Source: Candidatus Omnitrophica bacterium UBA5776
GTDB lineage: Bacteria; Omnitrophota; Gorgyraeia; Gygaellales; Profunditerraquicolaceae
Assembly (NCBI GenBank): GCA_002418595.1
Contig: DIEK01000025.1
Location: 1,932 to 15,502 of the forward strand
DNA: 13,571 nt
Direction: 5' to 3'
Below, in pieces: positions 6,907 to 13,194 of this stretch. The position numbers were made by a program, and so were the translations under genes. Within the stretch, counting starts at the first letter, position 1, and every line of letters begins with the position of its first letter. The notes beneath the pieces were generated by a model. That model saw only the letters and a list, made by a program, of their open reading frames with translations, made no database searches and had not been told where the DNA came from.

Positions 6907-7896
6907 TCAATTCCTTGAGGCGTAGTTATTGTTTTTTTCGCTGACGGCGGCAGTGGCCAGAGGGATCTCGGTGCGGTAGAAATCATAGACTTTTCCGGCT
7001 ATGCGGGCGATGAATCTCTTGGCAGGATAGGAATTCTTGTAATTATGCCTGGTAAGCACGCATATGATAAAATTACCTTCCGGAACAAATACTATTCCGG
7101 CGTCATGGCAGACCCCGTATTCAAGCCCGGTTTTATGCGCCACAGGCGTGCCGGGAGGAAGCCTTGCGGGAATACGGTCGCGGATCCTCTGGGCCATGAG
7201 CATCTCCAGGCATCGGCGCGAATATTCCCTGTTTATCAGGCGGCCGTAGTAGATCTCTTCCAGAAGAAAAGCCATGTCCCTGGCGGTAGTATAATTCTCC
7301 CTGCCCTGTTTTCTGCTGAAGAAATCCATCATCTTCCTGGCCAGGTTGGTGTTTCTCAACCCCAGTTTATGAAACGACTCGTTCAGATAATCCCGACCCA
7401 GAAGGTCTATCAACAGATTGCTGGCGGTGTTATCGCTTTTAGTTATCATAATGGTCATCAACTCGTTTACGCTGAAGACCGAACCGTCCGGCAGGTTCTT
7501 TATCACTCCGGAGCCGGCGACTTTGTCCCGCCGCAACAGCCTTACCTTGCTCTCCAGATCAAGCTTGTTGCCGGCGGCGGAGAGGAAACAGGAGGCCATT
7601 ATCGGCACTTTGGCCAGGCTGGCCGAAGGGAAAAGCTTGTCCGGATTGATCTCTATCCTCCAGCCGGTGGAAAGATCCTCCACGACAATGCCCGGGACAA
7701 CCCCCGCGCTGCGAAAGGCGTCCGTCCGCAGCCTTTCTTCCAGGGACTTCCAGGCATTCCTGCGCGCCTCAAGTATGCGGCGGTTCTGCTCTTCCCTTTC
7801 GCGGACGGCTTTGTGATACAACAGGGCCGCCGAGCCGGCGGCGAGGAGAAATACGGCTGCCGCCGTACTAAGGATCATAATACGGTTTTTTTTCAT
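6907..7896 (-). CDS. Membrane-anchored class A beta-lactamase-like serine hydrolase
   Basis: This 329-residue protein has an N-terminal membrane anchor or signal (about 6-27), a charged helical linker (31-58) and a serine beta-lactamase/transpeptidase-type domain. The catalytic motifs are all present: S93-x-x-K96 (SLAK), S154-D155-N156 and K255-T256-G257. The class A omega-loop motif ExxLN carrying the deacylating glutamate is not visible. Instead there is ARKMMDF...GRENYTTARDM (about 186-208), a pattern seen in COG2367-type serine hydrolases that are not proven beta-lactamases. It may therefore act on peptidoglycan peptides or bind beta-lactams rather than confer resistance. It follows the K-like pseudopilin by 19 bp, so it probably belongs to the same transcript; no good ribosome-binding site is visible. 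ATG 7896 is followed at once by a run of eight A's. Confidence 0.85.
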   Translation of the reverse strand: MKKNRIMILSTAAAVFLLAAGSAALLYHKAVREREEQNRRILEARRNAWKSLEERLRTDAFRSAGVVPGIVVEDLSTGWRIEINPDKLFPSASLAKVPIMASCFLSAAGNKLDLESKVRLLRRDKVAGSGVIKNLPDGSVFSVNELMTIMITKSDNTASNLLIDLLGRDYLNESFHKLGLRNTNLARKMMDFFSRKQGRENYTTARDMAFLLEEIYYGRLINREYSRRCLEMLMAQRIRDRIPARLPPGTPVAHKTGLEYGVCHDAGIVFVPEGNFIICVLTRHNYKNSYPAKRFIARIAGKVYDFYRTEIPLATAAVSEKNNNYASRN

Positions 7897-7915
7897 TATC
7901 GCGTTTTAAAAAGGG

Positions 7916-8257
7916 TTATTGTGAAGAAAGGCTGTGCTTAACTTCGATGTCCAGCATCTGTCCGCCGTCTTCCGATAATAACTTTATATCGAAGAGCAGC
8001 TTGTCTATTTCCTTGCTGTCCGTCTTCTTGAGATACCCCATATCCACGGAGGCCGTGTTTGTTTTTCCTTCTTCCGTGGAGAGAGTCTTTGCGCGGCAGG
8101 CGAGCTGGCCGTATTGCATGCCGTAAAGCGCCGCATTGGAATTCGCCCTGCGCAGCAGGTCGTTCTCGATCAGATAATGGACGTTCGGTATGTAGGCGAA
8201 GAAAGCGAATACCACCACCGACATTATTATGAACAACGCTATAACGACTATTATCAT
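7916..8257 (-). CDS. Small PilX/GspK-like minor pseudopilin candidate
   Basis: From ATG 8257 this is 113 residues: a hydrophobic N-terminal helix (about 1-24), then NDLLRRANSNAALYGMQYGQLA, reminiscent of the alanine-rich stretch after the helix in PilX/GspK proteins, and a short polar tail. It is much shorter than GspK. From the ATG there is no prepilin leader, but the same frame upstream encodes VRRRGQ just before it. This would make a classical leader with G at -1 if translation began at CTG 8278, which has GGAAGGG eight bases upstream. The ATG overlaps the stop of the J-like gene by 4 bp. Its position after I-like and J-like genes matches the I-J-K order of type II secretion and PilV-W-X order of type IV pili. 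Without this context it would be an unknown membrane protein. Confidence 0.6.
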   Translation of the reverse strand: MIIVVIALFIIMSVVVFAFFAYIPNVHYLIENDLLRRANSNAALYGMQYGQLACRAKTLSTEEGKTNTASVDMGYLKKTDSKEIDKLLFDIKLLSEDGGQMLDIEVKHSLSSQ

Positions 8258-8850
8258 CTGACCACGTCGACGAACCAGATGCGCAGCCCTTCCATCTTTT
8301 TGATGTCGTTCTGGATGTCGATGAAGTTGGCTCGCCCGCTCGGCACCGTAAGGGTGACTACGCAGAAATTAGGTTCGTATCCTTTCTTATAGCTGAACTC
8401 CAGTTTAGGTTTATACTTGCCTTCCACCAGCACTTCCTGTTTTTGCAGCGCCTTGCCGGAATTATAGGTATAAAGCACGAGGTCCCCGGTTGACTGGTCT
8501 ACCGCGTATTTATACCAGATGTCGTCGGTCAGATCGTCCGGGGTGACATTGTAGATATCCTTCTGCCCGCGAAAGAACATCTCGGTATTTACCTGCGGTT
8601 CACCGCTAAACGCCGGCGGATTGAACACGGAGTCGTTGTCAACCCAGGTGGCGCTTATCAATCTCAGCTTCATATCTTCCAGCGTATAAGCGATCTGCGA
8701 ATAGATATGCTGGCGCTCGGCGTAGATATCGATCTGTTTTTTGAAGAAGATAAACCCGAGGCCGATGATCATCATCACGGCGCTGACCAGGACTACTCCG
8801 AGGAGCAGTTCTATTATCGTGAAAGCTTCTTTACTCTTCTTCCTCTTCAT
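8254..8850 (-). CDS. Prepilin-type protein, GspJ/PilW-like minor pseudopilin
   Basis: This 198-residue protein has a nine-residue basic leader ending KEA, then FTIIELLLGVVLVSAVMM. The mature protein would start at F10 with the conserved glutamate at E14 (+5) in the N-terminal hydrophobic helix. Prepilin peptidase would remove the leader and methylate F10. The body (about 40-198) is mostly beta-type and includes the aromatic-rich stretch TPDDLTDDIWYKYAVDQ and a C-terminal GLRIWFVDV strand. GspJ and PilW proteins are about this long and are encoded directly after the I/V pseudopilin, as here. ATG 8850 overlaps the stop of the upstream gene by 4 bp, and its own stop overlaps the next ATG by 4 bp, so the three are translationally coupled. 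The prepilin class is firm; the J/W identity rests on order and size. Confidence 0.8.
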   Translation of the reverse strand: MKRKKSKEAFTIIELLLGVVLVSAVMMIIGLGFIFFKKQIDIYAERQHIYSQIAYTLEDMKLRLISATWVDNDSVFNPPAFSGEPQVNTEMFFRGQKDIYNVTPDDLTDDIWYKYAVDQSTGDLVLYTYNSGKALQKQEVLVEGKYKPKLEFSYKKGYEPNFCVVTLTVPSGRANFIDIQNDIKKMEGLRIWFVDVVR

Positions 8851-9668
8851 GACTGTTTGTGCTCGAACGCCACCACGATGACGTTGATCTCCTTTAAAGA
8901 AATGTCCCCGGCGCCGGTGTCTTTATACCACTGCACGGAAACGGTATGCTCTCCGGGCGGAACGTTGTTGACGCCCACGACATTGCTGATCAAAGGCTGC
9001 GTTATGATGGGGGTCCTCGTCTCTATGTCCTTGCCCTCTGAGTCGACGAAACACTTGGTATATATGGTATTGGCGGCTTCCAGTCCGCCGGCGTTCTTCA
9101 CTTTGATGGCGATATTATATATTATCATCAGGTCTTTCGCCACCTCGTAATCTATCTTGATCCTGAAGATCTCAGTGTAACTGTTGGGGGGAACGCTTAA
9201 GGAGGAAGAAAGAGTCTTTATCTCCGCGTGAACGTAGGGATAAGGCACCATATTGACGAACCGAATGTTCTTGGTATGAAAGATATTCTTGTAGTCGGTC
9301 TCATCATACGAAGAATCCACGGTTATCAGATTGTAAGGCACTCCTTCCTGGTCGACGGTGTCGGGGTCGTCTCCCATCCATTTTTTTTCTACCTTCACCG
9401 TCCAGTTGAATACCGGCTTCGAGCCGTAATCTACGGGATCGCCGCTGTATGTCCCGGGTTCCAGGGCAGAATACGCCTTGGCCAGATACTCCTCCATCTT
9501 GGCCGCCGTCACCCCGCATGCGCGGGACTTATTCTCCACCTGTTTAAGCAGGAAGCCTCCTCCGACCATGCCTTTGGAAAGTGCGGCGAAGATGATCACG
9601 GCTATAATAATGGAAACCAGGACTTCTATCAGAGTAAAGCTTTTGTTTTCCCGGGGCTTTAGCGTCAT
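8847..9668 (-). CDS. Prepilin-type protein with C-terminal beta domain (GspI/PilV position)
   Basis: This 273-residue protein has leader MTLKPRENKS, then FTLIEVLVSIIIAVIIFAAL. Cleavage would be before F11, with E15 at +5. Serine at -1 is less usual than glycine or alanine. The helix region runs to about 65 and a pilin-type body to about 155. It is much longer than a normal GspI (about 120-130). The extra part, about 160-270, looks like a separate beta-sandwich: FRIKIDYEV, IYNIAIKVKNAGG, CFVDSEGKDI, and a terminal pair HTVSVQWYKD and NVIVVAFEH. Similar endings occur in the two upstream secreted proteins. ATG 9668 has AAGGA four bases upstream, directly after the stop of a degraded gene tail. 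It begins a tightly coupled I-J-K set. No clear promoter was found in the 180 bp upstream. Confidence 0.78.
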   Translation of the reverse strand: MTLKPRENKSFTLIEVLVSIIIAVIIFAALSKGMVGGGFLLKQVENKSRACGVTAAKMEEYLAKAYSALEPGTYSGDPVDYGSKPVFNWTVKVEKKWMGDDPDTVDQEGVPYNLITVDSSYDETDYKNIFHTKNIRFVNMVPYPYVHAEIKTLSSSLSVPPNSYTEIFRIKIDYEVAKDLMIIYNIAIKVKNAGGLEAANTIYTKCFVDSEGKDIETRTPIITQPLISNVVGVNNVPPGEHTVSVQWYKDTGAGDISLKEINVIVVAFEHKQS

Positions 9669-9675
9669 CTTGTCC

Positions 9676-9825
9676 TTATTCCTTTACATCCCCTCTGGGC
9701 GTCATCGTAACGGTGTGCTGCGTATGTCAGTCAGATGGACTGACGATATTTCTGGACGTTTGGTTTATCCTTTTCAGCCGGATGTCCTGGCCCGCCGGGA
9801 GTTCTCCGCCGAGATCACCCGGATC
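9676..9825 (-). pseudogene. Degraded copy of the C-terminal tail of the adjacent secreted-protein gene
   Basis: Read on the minus strand, this segment closely matches codons 202-248 of the gene at 9915-10661. Shared stretches are GGELPA, DIRLK, I-N-x-T-S, N/K-IVSP and a final G-D-V/I-K-E-stop. Long runs of bases are identical, for example the GGCGGAGAACTCCCGGCG block. A 4-base tandem insertion (GACTGAC for GAC) shifts the frame and creates an in-frame TGA. A single-base deletion farther on restores the original end. No start codon, signal peptide or upstream part of the gene is present. It is a dead tail left by a tandem duplication or a deleted paralogue. Confidence 0.85.
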
Positions 9826-9851
9826 CTGCGGGTCACCAGGATTGAGCGTGG

Positions 9852-9900
9852 AAAAACTCCGCCGGCCGGCCATGCGCCAGGCCGCGGCCGGCGGGTTTTA
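9852..9900. terminator. Strong GC-rich hairpin, probable intrinsic terminator
   Basis: CCGCCGGCC (9859-9867) pairs perfectly with GGCCGGCGG (9886-9894), with a further GGCC/GGCC pair inside. The stem is flanked by A5 on the left and T4 on the right. Read on the minus strand the stem is followed by AG and T5, about 20 bases after the stop of the secreted-protein gene. It would end or attenuate transcription between the upstream secreted components and the I-J-K pseudopilins, and could work in both directions. Confidence 0.75.
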
Positions 9901-9914
9901 CCAAAAAACGCCTC

Positions 9915-10661
9915 TTATTCTTTTATATCACCTATAGGCGTCAGCGTGATGAGCATACTGCGCATGTTGGCCGGGCTGACGATCTTCATGGACGTTTCGT
10001 TTATCCATTTCAGCCGGATGTCCAGGGTCGCCGGGAGTTCTCCGCCGAAATCGCTCGGTTTGATCAGATAACTGCCGGTATGCGTGGGGTCCTGAACCTG
10101 GGTAAGGGTGACGCTGTTCCCCGCAGGGATGGTCATCACCGCGTCCTGCCCCAGCAGGGTGTTGTTCACATAAAGCCTGGTCTTAACCACGTCCTGGGGA
10201 AAAGACTGCTCCGACGTCCCGTGCCAACTGTTACACAACTGCGGCCAGATAGTATAACCCTCAGTGCCCATCCCTTCCACTCTTATCGTCCAGGTGACCA
10301 ATACGGTGGCGGTCTTTCTATAGGCCTCCGGGACTTCGAAGCTGACCTTTTCCATTCCCGGGATCTGAGTGTAATCCTGGCATTCTCCCACTTTTGTCCC
10401 GTCCCCGAGTTTGCTGACTGTGCAGATCGGGGCCAGGCTCAAGCCTTCGGGATACTGGGCCTCCAGATATTCCTTGCATTCGGCGTTATCCCCTTCATTG
10501 GCGAACTTGGGGAATTTAGCCGGCAGCAAATTCGCCTCCGTCGTTCCCAGCACCTGCTCCGTCATCGGCGCGGGATTGACCGTCATGCTGGTCTTCTCGG
10601 CTAAAGCCGGTGAAGCCAGGACGCAAAACGCGATAACGGCAACAACTTTTCTGTACCACAT
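9915..10661 (-). CDS. Secreted protein of unknown function with C-terminal beta domain
   Basis: I do not recognise this 248-residue protein. It has a clear Sec signal peptide with predicted cleavage after A21 (LASPALA|EK), so it is exported. The N-terminal half (22-112) contains four cysteines (about 62, 80, 94 and, farther on, 143) and proline-rich loops. The second half (about 115-242) reads as beta strands: VLVTWTIRV, KTRLYVNNTLLGQDAVMTI, NSVTLTQV, ATLDIRLKWI and RSMLITLTP. Its plan resembles the C-terminal parts of the neighbouring cysteine-rich protein and the I-like pseudopilin. ATG 10661 has an excellent ribosome-binding site (AAGGAGG). It follows the cysteine-rich gene by 55 bp and ends before a strong terminator-like hairpin. 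A degraded duplicate of its tail lies beyond that hairpin. It is probably a surface or tip partner of the pseudopilins, by context only. Confidence 0.7.
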   Translation of the reverse strand: MWYRKVVAVIAFCVLASPALAEKTSMTVNPAPMTEQVLGTTEANLLPAKFPKFANEGDNAECKEYLEAQYPEGLSLAPICTVSKLGDGTKVGECQDYTQIPGMEKVSFEVPEAYRKTATVLVTWTIRVEGMGTEGYTIWPQLCNSWHGTSEQSFPQDVVKTRLYVNNTLLGQDAVMTIPAGNSVTLTQVQDPTHTGSYLIKPSDFGGELPATLDIRLKWINETSMKIVSPANMRSMLITLTPIGDIKE

Positions 10662-10716
10662 ACCTACCTCCTTTTTTACATCCCGGGCCGTGGCGGCGGA
10701 CGGAATGATGATGCTA

Positions 10717-12009
10717 TCATTCTCTAATCCTGATTATTATCATCTGCACCGTATTCACCTCTATCTTAAGGCCTTCTCCCACTTCCGGGATGAAATAGTA
10801 TAGTTTCACACGATATCTTCTGCCCGCTTCAAGACCGGGATTATCGCCGGTCTTTTCCGAGACGTTCGTGGCCGCGAACACCGAGAATGCCTCGCTGAAG
10901 TTCTTCTGGCTCACGAAACTCTGGTGCACGACGTCTCCGCTCTCATCGTCTATCACCTTGATCATTGTATAGAAATAGGTCTTGGTGCCGTCGGCCGGAG
11001 TCATCAAGGGGGTGGAGGATATCTGCCAGATGACCACGACCTTTTCCCGGCTTTTAGCCACGAATTTATACGCGAAGTCGGAATCTATATCCTTAAAACA
11101 CTGGCGGCAGTCCCCGGCGGCGTCCAGGCACTCGAGCACCTGATTTTCCAGCGCCACGCAGTCGCCGGCGGTATAATTGGCGCAGGCCGTGCTTGAAAGC
11201 CTGATCTCGCAGTCGGACTGTGTGCAATTCGCCGAATATCCGCTGGTGCAGGCATTCTTCTTGCAGCATTCCACAGTCTGCCGGCAGTTCCTGTATTTAT
11301 CGACATAAGTATTACATTTATTGATACAGGATTGATACTGCGGATTCACCGTATACTTGTAACGGTATTCTATGCACTGCCCGGTATGTGGGTTGGTCTT
11401 GACACAGATTTTGGTGATGCTGGTGTAAGGCGAGTATGAAGAACATTTAGCCAGCCCGCTGTCAGAGACGGGGGAACATGCCGGCGTCTTCGGAGAAAGG
11501 TTATTCTCGTCGCAGATGTAGCCGTCGCATTCTCCATCCGGTTCCGTGGAACCGCATCCCCGTTTGTGGCAATTCAGAGAACTCGGGTCGGAACACAGAT
11601 TGGGGGAAGAAGTATAACCCGACATACAGCTTTTGTAAGCGCTGCAATAGCCTTCGGCGGTATCGGAGGCGCTGAAAGGGGCGGCCGAACACTGATACTG
11701 GGGCCCGGCGGACGGCGTGCAGGCGATCGCCGTCTTCGCGTTGTTCAAACAACAGTCCGGGCATGTTGCCTGGGCGTTTATGCAGGCTTCGCATTCTTTG
11801 ACCTTCTTGAACAGATTCGTAGTATAAGAACAGATGACTTCCGAGACGGTCTTGTTCACGTCCTTGCTGACCATATCCACAAACTGGTTCTGGGGCAGGT
11901 ACTTAAGGTATTTATCCTTGGCGTAAGCGGCATACTTCGAGTAGAGCTGGAAGGCGGCGAGAAACAGCAATACCGCGGCCAATATAAAAAACTTCTTCTT
12001 CATTTCCAT
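10717..12009 (-). CDS. Membrane-anchored cysteine-rich extracytoplasmic protein (32 Cys)
   Basis: I do not recognise this 430-residue protein. An N-terminal membrane anchor or uncleaved signal (about 4-24) is followed by a helical stretch. Then comes a cysteine-rich region (60-304) with 32 cysteines and many Cys-x-x-Cys and Cys-Cys pairs, such as CEACINAQATCPDCC and CRQTVECCKKNAC. These two look like repeats of one motif. The even count and exported location suggest disulfide cross-links, although metal binding by CxxC pairs is possible. The last part (about 315-428) has no cysteine and is beta-rich, ending GLKIEVNTVQMIIIRIRE, similar in plan to the neighbouring secreted protein. The start is taken as ATG 12009 because GGAG lies eight bases upstream. 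ATG 12003, which overlaps the pilin stop as ATGA, is the alternative, and an ATG at 12072 would lack a credible signal. It is co-transcribed with the upstream pilin. Confidence 0.75.
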   Translation of the reverse strand: MEMKKKFFILAAVLLFLAAFQLYSKYAAYAKDKYLKYLPQNQFVDMVSKDVNKTVSEVICSYTTNLFKKVKECEACINAQATCPDCCLNNAKTAIACTPSAGPQYQCSAAPFSASDTAEGYCSAYKSCMSGYTSSPNLCSDPSSLNCHKRGCGSTEPDGECDGYICDENNLSPKTPACSPVSDSGLAKCSSYSPYTSITKICVKTNPHTGQCIEYRYKYTVNPQYQSCINKCNTYVDKYRNCRQTVECCKKNACTSGYSANCTQSDCEIRLSSTACANYTAGDCVALENQVLECLDAAGDCRQCFKDIDSDFAYKFVAKSREKVVVIWQISSTPLMTPADGTKTYFYTMIKVIDDESGDVVHQSFVSQKNFSEAFSVFAATNVSEKTGDNPGLEAGRRYRVKLYYFIPEVGEGLKIEVNTVQMIIIRIRE

Positions 12010-12434
12010 ACCGGGCACTCCTTGTCGGGGACCCCTCCGGCATCGGTGATCTTGACCGTGCGGCCGGCGCACATGCCGGATTTACGCGTCGCCGTAACCG
12101 TATATCCTCCGTCCTCCGTGGCCTGTATATCGTAAGAAAAAAGCGTATCTCCTATATTCCTGTAAGCATCGGCATTTATCGAATTAGGGAATAATGCCTT
12201 GCCTATTTCCTCTTCTTTTACCACTCCCTCGGTGTTGGAACAGACAAAGTACTCGCCGTTATCCAGTTTATACCTTTTCTGGGCGTTATAGATGCTTTTA
12301 AGATGATACTCCGCGGCCTTGGCTTTGTTCCTTTCCACTGTCTTATGAAAATCCAGAACGGCCAGCGATGATAATATTCCTACAATTACCACCACCGCCA
12401 TCATTTCTATTATTGTAAAAGCGCTCCGCCTCAT
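12000..12434 (-). CDS. Type IV prepilin / GspG-like major pseudopilin
   Basis: This 144-residue protein has a very short leader, MRRSA, then FTIIEMMAVVVIVGILSSLAVLDFHKTVERNKAKAAEYHLKSI. Predicted prepilin peptidase cleavage is before F6, and E10 is the +5 glutamate. The long amphipathic alpha-1 helix ends in the ...YHLKSIYNAQKRYKLDNGEYF pattern typical of small major-type pilins and GspG-like pseudopilins. The C-terminal body has three cysteines (about 65, 117 and 139), two of which could close the D-region loop. ATG 12434 has AGGAG three bases upstream, a tight spacing. It is first in its transcript, behind a sigma-70-type promoter, and leads into the cysteine-rich and secreted-protein genes. 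The pilin class is secure; whether it builds a pilus or a secretion pseudopilus cannot be told here. Confidence 0.88.
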   Translation of the reverse strand: MRRSAFTIIEMMAVVVIVGILSSLAVLDFHKTVERNKAKAAEYHLKSIYNAQKRYKLDNGEYFVCSNTEGVVKEEEIGKALFPNSINADAYRNIGDTLFSYDIQATEDGGYTVTATRKSGMCAGRTVKITDAGGVPDKECPVWK

Positions 12435-12480
12435 ATACTCCTATATATTATAAAAGTCATAAATAAGTCCGTTTATATAA

Positions 12481-12509
12481 ATTATACCCTATTTTGTGTG
12501 TAAAAACAA
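12481..12509 (-). promoter_or_regulatory. Sigma-70-type promoter of the pilin operon
   Basis: The minus strand has a perfect -10 box TATAAT (12481-12486), a 17-bp spacer and a weak -35 box TTGTTT (12504-12509). The start would be near 12474, leaving an AT-rich leader of about 40 nt before ATG 12434. It lies in the only gap between the GDSL gene and the pilin, so it is the natural promoter of the cluster. Confidence 0.6.
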
Positions 12510-12525
12510 TCAGTATAGTCGGTTG

Positions 12526-13194
12526 TCAGCGCGGCCTGCCTGCCGCTATGTCCCTGGCAATAAGGTTACGGTTTAAATAAGGCATGACGGCGCGGTATAT
12601 ACGGTGTGCCATAATCCTGTAGCCGTAACTGTTTGGATGCAAATAATCGCTTTTCAGCGACGGATCGGTGATTATCCCATCCATAACGCCCCTTATGAAA
12701 ATGGCGCCTTTTTCCCGGCAAAGGGAACGAAAAGCCTGTCCATATTCCTCCATCAAAAGGTCCACGCTTATATCCACTACCGCTGCCATGGCGCCGCTTT
12801 CCTGTATATTATCTATGATCTCCCGCATATTCTTGACCGTTTCCTCGAAAGGGATTTTACTCAAAAGATCGTTGCCGCCGAACTCTACTATTACCATAAC
12901 AGGTTCTCTGTCAAGGACATCCGTCTTTAGTCTCCGCAGGGCTCCCCGCGTATCCTCTGCCGACAGTCCGGCGTTTATGACGTTAAATGAAGTAAGACCC
13001 GCCAGGATGACAGGGTAGGATCTACTCGGTTCGGCGCCATAGCCGGCGGTCAGGCTGTCGCCGAAGCAAATTATGTTCTTTCCGGAAGAGTTGAGATTGC
13101 GGATATTAAAATCCACGCAGCCGGCCGCAAAGAAAAGAAACGCCAGGCAGGAACAGATACGAAATATGAACCCCGTTATTGTGACTTTACGCAT
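12526..13194 (-). CDS. GDSL/SGNH-family esterase-type lipoprotein (TesA-like)
   Basis: This 222-residue hydrolase is read from ATG 13194. A lipoprotein signal peptide ends LFFAAGC, with the lipidated cysteine at C26, so the enzyme is tethered to a membrane on the periplasmic side. The SGNH blocks are present: block I CFGDSLTAGYG with nucleophile S47, block II INAGLSAEDT with G76, block III FGGNDLL with N108, and block V SDYLHPNSYG with D183 and H186. This is the arrangement of TesA-like arylesterase/lysophospholipase proteins; the natural substrate is unknown. An ATG at 13350 gives 52 extra residues read from within the rlmN gene, and they precede the lipobox signal, so it is rejected. AGG lies seven bases before 13194. 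The start overlaps the end of rlmN by 19 bp. Confidence 0.9.
   Translation of the reverse strand: MRKVTITGFIFRICSCLAFLFFAAGCVDFNIRNLNSSGKNIICFGDSLTAGYGAEPSRSYPVILAGLTSFNVINAGLSAEDTRGALRRLKTDVLDREPVMVIVEFGGNDLLSKIPFEETVKNMREIIDNIQESGAMAAVVDISVDLLMEEYGQAFRSLCREKGAIFIRGVMDGIITDPSLKSDYLHPNSYGYRIMAHRIYRAVMPYLNRNLIARDIAAGRPR

Noticed and set aside
7045..7941. Long plus-strand frame of 298 codons opposite the serine hydrolase
   Set aside because: It is a shadow of a gene with clear catalytic motifs on the other strand and shows no recognisable protein features or ribosome-binding site.
9381..9388. Runs of eight A's (minus strand) in the I-like pseudopilin, and again at the start of the serine hydrolase (7886-7893), as phase-variation sites
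   Set aside because: Eight-base runs fit ordinary Lys codons here (EKK, MKKN), and both frames are intact; without population data there is no reason to call slippage.
11098..11832. Cysteine-rich region as a multiheme cytochrome or ferredoxin
   Set aside because: No CxxCH motif and no regular CxxCxxCxxxC pattern is present.
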